This document shows positions 42,770 through 52,672 of a DNA stretch of 64,000 nucleotides, piece by piece; positions within the stretch are counted from its first letter, which is position 1; each line of letters opens with the position of its first letter. The DNA is from Fibrobacter sp. (GTDB lineage Bacteria; Fibrobacterota; Fibrobacteria; Fibrobacterales; Fibrobacteraceae). The notes beneath the pieces are model-generated. The model was not told the DNA's origin. It saw only the letters and a program-made list of their open reading frames with translations, and did not search any database. Both the position numbers and the translations under genes were made by a program. The DNA is taken from assembly GCA_024398965.1 (NCBI GenBank), contig JAKSIF010000008.1, forward strand, positions 1 through 64,000. The letters run 5' to 3'.

Positions 42770-45700
42770 TTGTGGAATATTTACCGTGGAGTCGACAATA
42801 AATGGGAAACGAAGCCTATAGGGACGTTGTCCAAATCCCCAGTAACAAAAGATGGCTTTTTTGTATTTCGCCCGAAGGAGATTTTAAATAAGGACAAGAC
42901 TACGGGGAAAGATAGTATATTGCTTAGTGCAATTCAAGAAGATGGCGCTAATAACATTAGCATTTATGTTGTGAACAAGGTTGGTTACGCCAATAATCAA
43001 CGCATTACGTTCCTTTTCCAAGCAGTTGATTATTTATTGGAGGAGGGGTGGCCAAAATCCTTTGAAAAGGTGTCTAGAATGGATACCGTTGATTTTTATG
43101 CTAATGATTTGGGATATGGAGCAGATACGCGGGAACATCGGATAACGGTCGTTGGCCCTGATTTTGTTGATTCTACAATTAATGTCCAAGTAGATCGTGT
43201 GCCTGGTTCGGGGCACCGTTACAGATATTGGGCGGATTTGACCTCGATATGGAAACAACATCCCTTGCAAAATAGTACATACACGCTTAAGTGGAATCTT
43301 GCGTATAGCGTAAAGACTTTGAAGGCGGATAATTCCATAGGAAGCCAAGAGGTGAAATACACGCCGCAAACTATTGTGTGGGGAGATACCTCTAAGCCTA
43401 TTTTGGAATTTGATCCCACTCTTTCTCCGTATGTGGTTTCTTCGAAAAAGGAAAATAGCATAGCTTATGTAGTTGCAAAAGATTCTGTTGATGAACGCGC
43501 TCTTCGTAACATTCGTGGATTTATCGTGCGAAAAAATGCAAAAGATGCGATAATGCTATTGCAAAAAGAGAATGTAAATGAACGATTCTATGAAATTGGA
43601 TGGAACGGAAAGAACGTTTCTTGGAGTGGCATTGCTGATTTATATGTGCAGGCGTATGATTTTTCGAATCCAAGCAAAGCGATGAAGAATGCTATTGCAA
43701 AAATTTCCGGTGATTCCGCCTGGCGGGAGGTTCTGACGGGTGATTCTTTTGTGGATGGAATTAATGGCACTGTAATACATAAACAAATTCTTGTGGATAA
43801 CGCTGCTCCGCAGATTTTAAATGATTCTGTTTCGGTATTGAGCTTTCACGATGCGGCTCTTCCGGCTTTCACAAAACAAAATGACGGTGCGGATTATGTT
43901 CTGAACGCCTTGGATACGCTAAGAATTTTGTTTGATGTAGATGAGATTTTATTTGGCAGGACCTCTGAAAATATTGTAGCGGAATTGACTTTTGCGGATT
44001 CTATTGACAATGGCAATGTTAAAAAGATTCGTTATTTGTTAAATGATTCAATGACGCAAAATAATAGACGCTTTGTATTTGTAGAACCTGAAGTTAATAG
44101 ATTAGGGAATGGTGTTTATAGCTTGACAGTGGCCGTTACCGATGAAGCCGGCAATAGTTCTTCTAAAAAGTTGATTTCAAAATTACGCGTAGATCGTAGC
44201 GCTCCGCAAATTCGTGGAGTTACATTAGGCGATGTCGCTTATGGAAGTGTTGCTGAATTAAAGAAAGGTACAGGCTATTTGAGTCAATCCCTGGATGATG
44301 CTAGAAATCGTTCTGACTTAAGTTGCTTTGTAAAAGTGAATACGGATAAAGCGGAAGGGCCGTGGACTGGACCATTCGCCGAAACGAATACAAAGGTTAA
44401 AGCGGACGTGAATTTCATTTTTGACATCAAGTCTGCTGTTATTGATACAAGTCATGGTTTTTGGTATGTCTATTTGGGTTGTTATGACCATGCGGGTAAT
44501 TTTGGCAAGAATATGAATTTTATGGGCGTCGGAAATCGCTATCCAGAAATAACTTTACCAGATAGTACTCCTACACCCCATAGTGGACGAATTTTGGTTA
44601 GGGGCATTGCACCAAATCCAGATGTGAATGGAAATGATAATGTAGGTGAATTCCGTTTATCTTGGCGAAATAAAAAAGACTCCATGTGGTATGAAGATGG
44701 ATTGAGTTATCTTGTTTTTGACAAAAGTCTTTCTGTTTCTGAACGAGATTTGGCTGTATGGAATACTGCAGATGCTAAACTTTCTAAAGATGACTATGTG
44801 TTGAAACTCTCTGTAAGAAGTTGCGATACATGCGCATGGATTTCGAATGAGCGAAATGTAATTGTAGACGATTATGTTGTTCCTAGTTCAATTGGTGAGC
44901 CGAAGTTGGTGGTAAATTTACCTACCCAGAAACACGTTGCGGGCAATGAGCAGAGCGTGTCTATAGAACTTATGAATGTTGCTGATACCTCAAAATGGTT
45001 TGTTTATGCAACCATAGAGGCTCCCTCGCCAAGAGATTCCTCTGTTTATATAAAAGCAGTGGAGAAGTCTTTTGATTCCATGATTTTGTCTCCGTTTAGA
45101 ACGCCTGCCGTAGCGTCAGATACGGGACTTTCTATATGGCAGGAAAGTGATGACAGTACCTGGCACGTAAGATACGCAGGAAATGCAAGTGGCATTATGA
45201 ATAGGGGCGATTCAACAAGTATGAATCCTTTTTTGGTTGTTCGATTTGTTGATGGGAAAATAGATTTTGGAACTTCGCCAAACGCAGATTCTACAGAGAC
45301 TCTTGGCTTTGTGATGGATAGTATAAAGGTTCATGTTGATAGTGTTCCCGATTTTACGGTTCCTGCTTACAATACGACCAAGAAGTGGCTTCTTGGAAAA
45401 GATAGTGTTCATCTGGTATTCAAAACGGCATCGTCCTTTACTGTTGATGTTTCTTCTGTGGATGGGGCCTTGTATAAGGATTCCCTGTCGCCAGTGGTTT
45501 ATGTTCATCCAGAAGAATACAAAGCCCATGTAGTGTGGAATGGCTTGGTGAACAAGATGTATTCTAGCGGATCTCTTGTAAAAATGCATGTGCTTGCGTA
45601 CGAAAAAGGCAATGAACAGAATATTATTAGTGAAGATGCGAAATGGTATTTGGAATATCAAGAACCCAAAATTGAAATTTCTAGCAATAACCTTGAAAAG

Positions 45701-48700
45701 TATTACATAGACTTTTTAAAGAATATGAAAGATTCTTCTAAAGTAAAAACGGCTGATTTTGGATTCCAGTTTAAGTTGACGGGTCGCTCAGCGTACGTAA
45801 CTGCTGATATTATAGATTCTGATAAAAAATCTGTCTATTCCCTATTGGATAGTGAACTTGTCTTGGCGACAAATTCAAATCAATGGAATACACTACAATG
45901 GAATGGTGTGAAAGATGATAAGCTTATGAAACCCGGCTCGTACAATGTACGCCTTGTTGTTACGGATGCGAAAGGAAAAGTGATTGATTCGCTGTACTAT
46001 CCGTTTAGTTTGAGCTTGGGAGCGAATTTGGTTGAGGCTCCAAAGGATTCTTCAAAGGGAATTGTGGCTGACTTGAAAATGGAAGAAGCTTTCTTGGATG
46101 AATTCGGTGATTATCGTTATGTGGGCAAGGCTGATTATTTGCTTCGTTCTGACCTTGTTGCTACGGTTTTACCCGAGAAGGAACGTACTTTTTATTATAC
46201 ATGGGATGTTTATGGTGGAACTCAGAGGCCTACCATGTATAAGAAAACAAGGCCCAGTCTTGGTATTCGAAGATCCCGTGACGAATTTGAGGCGACTGTC
46301 GTGACGCTTGTGATGACGGAATCCCGAGTGTATGAGATACAGGATAGTAAAGATTGGTATGAATTTGACTTAAATGGCTGTTATGAAGCGAAACATTCAA
46401 AAAGCCGCCATTATTACTATAGAATGAATGTGCAGAGAGAAACTTTCAAGAAGAATGAAACTGCTAAGGAAATTTTGTTAGACCTTGATTCTTTGAGGCA
46501 TTTAGGTGAGAGTACAGCCTATGGATATAAGTCAAATACAAAAGAAGTTTTGCATAACTTGGCTGCCATAAAAATTTTGCCTGCGAGTTCATTTTATGAA
46601 GTTTTTACCCGATTAGGAAACAGTACAACATATTTTGGAGATGCTGTTGCGGATGTCGGTAAAACATCTGCGGATGAATTTAAGTGGGAGAATGTGTATA
46701 AGAATGAAACGTACACAGGAGATGTTTTGCGTGAAACAAAGATGGCGTATTGGTTTGGCAATTGGGGTGGTCAAGCTCTGTATTACGAAGCGGTAAATAC
46801 GGATTTTGCCATCATGACGAATTCGGACAATTTGACGAATGCTTTTGGTTTATCGTCAAGGACTGAAACTGTTTGCAAAGCAGATGATATTGCTGCATCC
46901 GTTTTAGCGAATGTCGATGACTCTTTTGTTTGTGGAGCGAGAAATGCAAAGGAAGAAGTTGATAAGGACGTTGTTGCGAAGTTTAATCCTCATGCTTATA
47001 TGATGGATGTGAAATTGAAGCCTTTTACGGGTGAAGAGTCTTTTGTCATAAAAAAATTTGACAAGCACGATTGTGTTGAAATGGATGGATCAGGTTCTGA
47101 TATAAAAGTCAAATTTGTTCTTGAAATGAATCCTGAGTATTGGGATCCTAAGCCAGAAAATTGGGGCACGAACAACTTGGCGAACCGCTATGTTCGCTTT
47201 GACCCGATAAACAAAACGCTTTATGGGGGTGATGGCTATGTTACAAAACTTGCTAATCAGAGGGACTCAAATTTTTACAATTTCTATAATGGCAATCAGT
47301 GGGTCTCGGATGGTACTTTTGATAATGGCCCGACTGTATTTGAAGCCCAACGCTTGCCAATGAAATTGGAACCGGAAAATCCGCTGTTGTTCAATGATGA
47401 AATTAACGGCGCGATCAATTCTTCGAATCTGAGTTGGCGATTCTATTTGGGTAGCGGAGACGTCGCTTATAAAGCAGAGGCCAAAGGCCCCAATGATTCG
47501 CAGTTGGCAGTATTTACAAGTAATGATGAGGATGCCGTGAATGGACATGACAAGGATATCGGCAGTGTGGCGAATATCTTGAATTGTAAATTTGATGTGG
47601 CTCCCATGATGACAACGATGTCTGCTAAATCGGCGGGAATTGTCTATACGGATAATTCTTTTGCTGTGGCTTATCCCTATGATAACGGAACATGCGCTTT
47701 ACCAAGTGACAAGAATAAGGATTATCGTTTTTATGGTTGTGACAAATGGGTTTCTAGAGTCCATTATAAACAAAATGACTGGACTGAACAAGAATGGAAT
47801 GCAAAGTATCTAGAAAATGATTACTATCGTAATCCCTTGACCGATGCCAGCGTAAATAAATATTTCCTGGTAAACTCCACTTCTCCGACAAATGCTGGTG
47901 TGGCACAAAAGATTGATTCGGTAAAGGTTGATTCTGTTACTTGGAGTGCTGAACTACAAGAACCCAATTTTGACATAGATAATTTATTGAGCGGAAAATA
48001 CGTTCTTAAATCTAATAGTCGGAATTCGGACAATTGGGATACTGTTTCTTCAAAATCAGGTAATGGTATACGTTATACTATATCTAATAAGGGACAGTCC
48101 TATTTGGCTAAGTTGGATTTCTACCGATCAAAGGATTCGATTTTTGTTGCTGATACAAGTTTGAACAATAGTATTTCTTTGAAAAGTGTTGTTAATCAAA
48201 ATCAAAAGGATTCCATACTTTCTACAAATTGGGCGAAAAATATCTCTGTAGGCAATGTTGCTGTATATAAGAGAAATATGGAGGGCGATACAAACCTCAT
48301 CGAACATCCTTACTTTAAAGCGTCCTATGATTCCCTAGGTAAACAATTTAATGTGAATCGAACTTCTTTGGACGTTTATGCATCAAGAGAAGATGAAATC
48401 ATTTCATTGCTTGGCCGAGTTCCTTACGCAGTATGTGATTGGAATGTCTCGTATATTCAAGATGGTATGCGATTCAACGTGACTGGGAAAAATTCGGATA
48501 CTTTGGACACAACTGTACCTTATCCGATTAAGGTGTCAAAGAATGTTAATGAACTTCAGGGGAACACCTCGTTTTTCTTGACTTATAGTGGTCTTAACAA
48601 TATAACCTATTATCGTCAATTGGATGTCCGCATAGGAAAACTTGTAAAACCTGAAGACTCTATAACGGTATATTCTTCATATCACAATGTGTCTGTACAT

Positions 48701-51700
48701 TTTAATAAAGGTTCCTGGGAAAAAAATACAGATGTGACTGTGCGTACCATGGATCCGAGCGAGTGCTACGATTGTGAACTGTTTAGGAATATGGTACCGG
48801 TAGGCCCTGTAATAGAGGTTCTCCCTTCTCACAAATTTGCTGCAGGTAAAGAGCCTCTTGTTACGATGGATATTTCTAGAACTTCATTGGAAAAAGATAA
48901 TGTTGATCCGCGTAACTTGAAAATTTACAAGCCCGATGTTCAAAATAAGAAACTTGTTCCTTTGGAAACGTTTGGCCTTGTCTATCTTGATTCCAATCTT
49001 GTCGTTTGTAAAGATACGAGTGCGTCTGCCTGGTCTTTTGTAAGAATAACTGCAAAAACATCAACATTCTCCAAGTTTGTAGCACTTGATTCTTTGATGG
49101 CCGATAGTGTTGAAATTGCAGATTCTATTCCAGAGGAAATAGGGATATTCTCCTGCAGTCAAATGGACTCTTTGTGGGGAGATACACTATGGATGGGAAC
49201 GGCCAACGGTTGGCTAGAGTATCCTTATTTGTGCGATGGAAAGAGTAATTATCTTCTTCAGTTGAAGAATTCAAGCAATGTGGCAGCAGAGCATCATGGT
49301 GCTTCTGAACGTCCGATTATTTGGCGTGCAAAAAATACAGATTTGAATCAAATTGATTCCCTGTATCAATCGTTTATCGTGTTCTATGGGCTTGATGGTA
49401 ATACAGAGCAAAAGCTGGGTCCTGTTGTGAAATTGGATTCTACAGCTCCGGTGATTGAAAATGTTGACATCTCGGTTTCCGATAATGGCGATGGACGTAT
49501 TGTTCATGTGGCTGCAGATGTCTATGAAGCCGAAAGTAAATTGAAAGGGACTACAATGGAACTTTTCCTTGGTGGTAGTCTTGTGGAAAGCATTACCATT
49601 CCCGAAAATGGTATTTTGCAACATGACTTTAATCTAAAGAAAAAAGACCTTTATGAATGTATCGCCTGTATGGCGACCATTACGGTTATTGCAGAGGATT
49701 ACGGTCATAATACGGATAAAGTTGTAAAACAAACGGAAAAACTGTATCCATATCCGTCTTCTTTGATTTTGTGGTATCCGCTTGCAGAGGGGGCTGGAAA
49801 TATTGCGTATGAAATCATGACGAAAGATAAATCTAGGCGATTGCACATGGATCTTTCTTCCGTTAACAAGCCATGGGGTGCTAAATATGGTGTTAATCTA
49901 ACAGCGAAAGATTCCGCAAGTAGCAGATATATATTACCTGCTTTAGATACCCTTCGTCCCTTCTCTTTTGAATTTAATTTTAATTCCAATAATACTCAAA
50001 GGGAAGATTGGTCTATTCTAAGTTTTGTCGGGAAAAATGAGTGGACATTTGGCCTTGGAACGTACAATCGTTATTTCTTGAAGGTTGGCTCTGAACAATT
50101 CTACTTCAATACAAAACGTGAAGCGAATATCCCTACGCACCTTGTGGTTGTGGTGGATGGAACGAAGGCTAGCCTTTATAAGAATGGCAAATATGAGGAA
50201 ACCATAAAATTGAGTAAAGAACTGCTTTATGGAGGTTATGGAAAGCTTTCTATTGGCGCTCGTAATGGTGTGCGTAGTGCTGGCGGTAGCATTTCTAACT
50301 TGCGGTTCTATTCTTCGGCACTTACCGAAGAACAGATCCAAAGTATATTCGAAGGGGTCCTAAGTGTGGATGAGGTGAATTTTGCCGCAGTTCGCGCAGT
50401 AGATTTGGAGGATAGGGACGGCCTTGTGGTTGATCAGTCCTGTTCAGCTCCGGGCAAGGCTTATCTACGTCAAAAGTCTATTGGCAATGACGGTGTGATG
50501 ACTTGGAATGTTGACTTGAATGCCGATAATTATTCCCTCTATCTTCTTCATAGGAATTATGTTTCTGAGGACTCCAGGGTCGAGATTCTTGTTAATGGAA
50601 ATAGCGTAGGAATATTTAAGTTGACTTCTACGGGTCTGTGGAAGAGCGAGAAAATTGTAAATCTTGGACTTAGTCTAAACTCCGGTGTCAACGAGATTGG
50701 CGTTCGTCCATTGGGAAGCCTTGGTGTGGCTGCAATAGCTTTAGCAAGCAGTAGCGCCAATATTGAAGATAATCAAATCAGTTATAATGAATCTTCTTGG
50801 GTTGACCCAGATCCAAAGGTGAGGGTGCTTATGAAGTACGAAGCCATGGACGATAAAAAATGGACTCAGGTTCGCTTTGATTTGCGCAACATGACTGACG
50901 AGTCCCTTGAAAATGCAAGAATTCGCTACTATTACAAGGGAGAAGGCGAAAATGTAAGTGCAACATCGTTCTTCCCTGATGCTCCAATGAGTGTTGTTAA
51001 TGATGCCGGTTCTGTTTTCTATGCTGAATTTGCGTTGACTGAGGCGATTGCTGCCTATGGTACGGCTTACTTTGGTCAGGGACCATTAATTGGCCTGCAT
51101 CGAATCACTTCTCCAACCAATTATTTCCCATATTGGGACAAAACCGATGACCCAAGTTATCTTAAGGACGCTGAATTTGGCTATGCCAATGCAACGGGTG
51201 TAGCCCTGCTAGATGGAGACGGAAACTTGCTTAACGAGTTTGCTTGCTACGATGAAGATGGACCTGTGCAAAAGGCCAAAATCAAGGTTCGCGCAATGGC
51301 AATGGATTATGAATACGGTTCCGCAAGTGCTAGCAATCTTGCTGTGTATGTTGAAAATACTGGCAGTGCTCCTATTGATGGTTTTGAAATGCGTTACTAT
51401 TTCAGGGATTCTGCAAAAACGGAATTCGATGTGAACTGGAGTGCCTTTGCGACTAGCCAAATGGTTAATGCCGGTGGAGATTTGTACTATATTTCGTTTG
51501 TGTACGATGTTCTTTTAAATCCGGGAGATAAGTCTGATTATGGTAGCGGCGTGCAGTTCGCGGTGCATCATCCAAATAGGACAATCGATTTTAACGCGAA
51601 GGATGACCCCTCCCATTATAATTTGAATAATTACGGAATGGTTGAGGCCGATTCTGTCGTGGTGCTGGATAAATTGGGTAATTTGCTCTGGGGTAATGCT

Positions 51701-51976
51701 CCTCAGCCAAAATTTAGTGAAGGTTATGTTCCCAATGAAAAATATGCAGACCTTGTGCATAGGGAAGGTGACGTAATTTACGTGAATATTGAGGAAAACG
51801 GTTATTACATCCTTGAAATGGTGAATGCCATGGGTGCCCCGTTGAAAACGCTTTATAAGGGTTCGTGGGACATTGGTGAACATTCGGTGGCAATTGACGT
51901 TAAGTCTATTCAGCCTTCGAGTTATATTGTACTCCGAAGAGGAACAGATATATTGTCGTGGAGTCTTCTGAATTAA
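42770..51976 (+). CDS. Giant surface adhesin-like protein, continuation in the same frame
   Basis: 3068 codons from a TTG at 42770; the frame is open from the TGA at 42758. No signal peptide of its own and no clear ribosome-binding site, so as a separate gene it could not be exported in the usual way. Many FlgD/Ig-like beta domains (VDNAAPQI, VDRSAPQI, LDSTAPVI, LQWNGVKDDKL) over residues 100-2330; a LamG-like domain (about 2330-2525); a carbohydrate-binding module like CBM6/35 (about 2540-2670); two tandem CBM3-like modules (about 2680-2820 and 2830-2980, both with IRYYY/MRYYF strands); and an 80-residue tail (YILEMVNAMGAPLKTLYKG) like a T9SS/FlgD-type sorting domain. Role inferred: binding to plant fibre at the cell surface. 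Confidence 0.75.
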   Translation: MWNIYRGVDNKWETKPIGTLSKSPVTKDGFFVFRPKEILNKDKTTGKDSILLSAIQEDGANNISIYVVNKVGYANNQRITFLFQAVDYLLEEGWPKSFEKVSRMDTVDFYANDLGYGADTREHRITVVGPDFVDSTINVQVDRVPGSGHRYRYWADLTSIWKQHPLQNSTYTLKWNLAYSVKTLKADNSIGSQEVKYTPQTIVWGDTSKPILEFDPTLSPYVVSSKKENSIAYVVAKDSVDERALRNIRGFIVRKNAKDAIMLLQKENVNERFYEIGWNGKNVSWSGIADLYVQAYDFSNPSKAMKNAIAKISGDSAWREVLTGDSFVDGINGTVIHKQILVDNAAPQILNDSVSVLSFHDAALPAFTKQNDGADYVLNALDTLRILFDVDEILFGRTSENIVAELTFADSIDNGNVKKIRYLLNDSMTQNNRRFVFVEPEVNRLGNGVYSLTVAVTDEAGNSSSKKLISKLRVDRSAPQIRGVTLGDVAYGSVAELKKGTGYLSQSLDDARNRSDLSCFVKVNTDKAEGPWTGPFAETNTKVKADVNFIFDIKSAVIDTSHGFWYVYLGCYDHAGNFGKNMNFMGVGNRYPEITLPDSTPTPHSGRILVRGIAPNPDVNGNDNVGEFRLSWRNKKDSMWYEDGLSYLVFDKSLSVSERDLAVWNTADAKLSKDDYVLKLSVRSCDTCAWISNERNVIVDDYVVPSSIGEPKLVVNLPTQKHVAGNEQSVSIELMNVADTSKWFVYATIEAPSPRDSSVYIKAVEKSFDSMILSPFRTPAVASDTGLSIWQESDDSTWHVRYAGNASGIMNRGDSTSMNPFLVVRFVDGKIDFGTSPNADSTETLGFVMDSIKVHVDSVPDFTVPAYNTTKKWLLGKDSVHLVFKTASSFTVDVSSVDGALYKDSLSPVVYVHPEEYKAHVVWNGLVNKMYSSGSLVKMHVLAYEKGNEQNIISEDAKWYLEYQEPKIEISSNNLEKYYIDFLKNMKDSSKVKTADFGFQFKLTGRSAYVTADIIDSDKKSVYSLLDSELVLATNSNQWNTLQWNGVKDDKLMKPGSYNVRLVVTDAKGKVIDSLYYPFSLSLGANLVEAPKDSSKGIVADLKMEEAFLDEFGDYRYVGKADYLLRSDLVATVLPEKERTFYYTWDVYGGTQRPTMYKKTRPSLGIRRSRDEFEATVVTLVMTESRVYEIQDSKDWYEFDLNGCYEAKHSKSRHYYYRMNVQRETFKKNETAKEILLDLDSLRHLGESTAYGYKSNTKEVLHNLAAIKILPASSFYEVFTRLGNSTTYFGDAVADVGKTSADEFKWENVYKNETYTGDVLRETKMAYWFGNWGGQALYYEAVNTDFAIMTNSDNLTNAFGLSSRTETVCKADDIAASVLANVDDSFVCGARNAKEEVDKDVVAKFNPHAYMMDVKLKPFTGEESFVIKKFDKHDCVEMDGSGSDIKVKFVLEMNPEYWDPKPENWGTNNLANRYVRFDPINKTLYGGDGYVTKLANQRDSNFYNFYNGNQWVSDGTFDNGPTVFEAQRLPMKLEPENPLLFNDEINGAINSSNLSWRFYLGSGDVAYKAEAKGPNDSQLAVFTSNDEDAVNGHDKDIGSVANILNCKFDVAPMMTTMSAKSAGIVYTDNSFAVAYPYDNGTCALPSDKNKDYRFYGCDKWVSRVHYKQNDWTEQEWNAKYLENDYYRNPLTDASVNKYFLVNSTSPTNAGVAQKIDSVKVDSVTWSAELQEPNFDIDNLLSGKYVLKSNSRNSDNWDTVSSKSGNGIRYTISNKGQSYLAKLDFYRSKDSIFVADTSLNNSISLKSVVNQNQKDSILSTNWAKNISVGNVAVYKRNMEGDTNLIEHPYFKASYDSLGKQFNVNRTSLDVYASREDEIISLLGRVPYAVCDWNVSYIQDGMRFNVTGKNSDTLDTTVPYPIKVSKNVNELQGNTSFFLTYSGLNNITYYRQLDVRIGKLVKPEDSITVYSSYHNVSVHFNKGSWEKNTDVTVRTMDPSECYDCELFRNMVPVGPVIEVLPSHKFAAGKEPLVTMDISRTSLEKDNVDPRNLKIYKPDVQNKKLVPLETFGLVYLDSNLVVCKDTSASAWSFVRITAKTSTFSKFVALDSLMADSVEIADSIPEEIGIFSCSQMDSLWGDTLWMGTANGWLEYPYLCDGKSNYLLQLKNSSNVAAEHHGASERPIIWRAKNTDLNQIDSLYQSFIVFYGLDGNTEQKLGPVVKLDSTAPVIENVDISVSDNGDGRIVHVAADVYEAESKLKGTTMELFLGGSLVESITIPENGILQHDFNLKKKDLYECIACMATITVIAEDYGHNTDKVVKQTEKLYPYPSSLILWYPLAEGAGNIAYEIMTKDKSRRLHMDLSSVNKPWGAKYGVNLTAKDSASSRYILPALDTLRPFSFEFNFNSNNTQREDWSILSFVGKNEWTFGLGTYNRYFLKVGSEQFYFNTKREANIPTHLVVVVDGTKASLYKNGKYEETIKLSKELLYGGYGKLSIGARNGVRSAGGSISNLRFYSSALTEEQIQSIFEGVLSVDEVNFAAVRAVDLEDRDGLVVDQSCSAPGKAYLRQKSIGNDGVMTWNVDLNADNYSLYLLHRNYVSEDSRVEILVNGNSVGIFKLTSTGLWKSEKIVNLGLSLNSGVNEIGVRPLGSLGVAAIALASSSANIEDNQISYNESSWVDPDPKVRVLMKYEAMDDKKWTQVRFDLRNMTDESLENARIRYYYKGEGENVSATSFFPDAPMSVVNDAGSVFYAEFALTEAIAAYGTAYFGQGPLIGLHRITSPTNYFPYWDKTDDPSYLKDAEFGYANATGVALLDGDGNLLNEFACYDEDGPVQKAKIKVRAMAMDYEYGSASASNLAVYVENTGSAPIDGFEMRYYFRDSAKTEFDVNWSAFATSQMVNAGGDLYYISFVYDVLLNPGDKSDYGSGVQFAVHHPNRTIDFNAKDDPSHYNLNNYGMVEADSVVVLDKLGNLLWGNAPQPKFSEGYVPNEKYADLVHREGDVIYVNIEENGYYILEMVNAMGAPLKTLYKGSWDIGEHSVAIDVKSIQPSSYIVLRRGTDILSWSLLN

Positions 51977-51988
51977 GGAAATGTTTGT

Positions 51989-52669
51989 ATGAGGAATTAT
52001 AAAATGAGGTATCAAAAACTACTAGGTGTTAGCTTTAGCTTGATTGTTTCCTTGCTTTGCGCGTGTTCCGAAGATAGCCCTTCGGAGCCAAAGGATACTT
52101 TTGACGCAAGCGTCGTCTGCCCGGAAAATCAAAGGGGGACGTTCACCGACGAACGCGACGGACAGGTGTACAAGTACACCACAATAGGCAACCAAGTGTG
52201 GATGGCCGAGAACTTGAAATTCGACGCACCGTTCAGCCTGTGCTATGACAAAATCGAAGGCTTCTGCGATACGTTCGGCAGGTTCTATTCGCTACATATT
52301 GATGGTGAGGATTTGGGACTCTTTGACCGGGCTTTGCTAGACACCATTTGCCCTGCCGGGTGGCATGTGCCCTCTGTGGACGAATGGAATGTATTAGCTG
52401 AAAATATGGGGGGGGCGGAGTTTGCAGGTCCTAGGTTGATGAGCTCCTCTGATTTTGGGGAACGGTATACTCCAGGAACTGATGATTGCGGATTTGATTC
52501 TAAACCAGCAGGAGAATGGCTGTTAGACGGGACCATATCTGGCAACTATGCTGTATATTGGACATCAACCGCTAAAGACTTTGATTTGTCGTATGTGGTG
52601 GCTATGGGAGTTGGTTTTACAATAGGACAAAACTATCCCAAGCATTCATTACGTTGCATAAAGGATTAA
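51989..52669 (+). CDS. FISUCC (TIGR02145) lipoprotein, right copy
   Basis: 226 aa. Lipoprotein signal with Cys26 ([10 protein letters not shown]), then [52 protein letters not shown], and HSLRCIKD. Follows the giant gene by 12 nt, so it is in the same operon. ATG 51989 has AAGGA 9 nt upstream; ATG 52004 with GAGGA is equally possible and gives a more usual signal peptide. The 5' half is a near copy, in inverted orientation, of 40152-40343. Confidence 0.85.
   Translation: MRNYKMRYQKLLGVSFSLIVSLLCACSEDSPSEPKDTFDASVVCPENQRGTFTDERDGQVYKYTTIGNQVWMAENLKFDAPFSLCYDKIEGFCDTFGRFYSLHIDGEDLGLFDRALLDTICPAGWHVPSVDEWNVLAENMGGAEFAGPRLMSSSDFGERYTPGTDDCGFDSKPAGEWLLDGTISGNYAVYWTSTAKDFDLSYVVAMGVGFTIGQNYPKHSLRCIKD
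52046..52213. repeat. Right arm of inverted FISUCC gene repeat
   Basis: Inverted match to 40152-40343. The arms lie about 11.7 kb apart and bracket the giant adhesin gene, so recombination between them would flip it. Confidence 0.8.
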
Positions 52670-52672
52670 GCT

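Noticed and set aside
42758-42785. TGA in the giant gene as a selenocysteine codon, with a GGTAA/TTACC hairpin 3 nt downstream
   Set aside because: The stem is only 5 bp with a loose 12-nt loop, the surrounding protein is a surface beta-sandwich with no redox motif, and no sel genes are seen.
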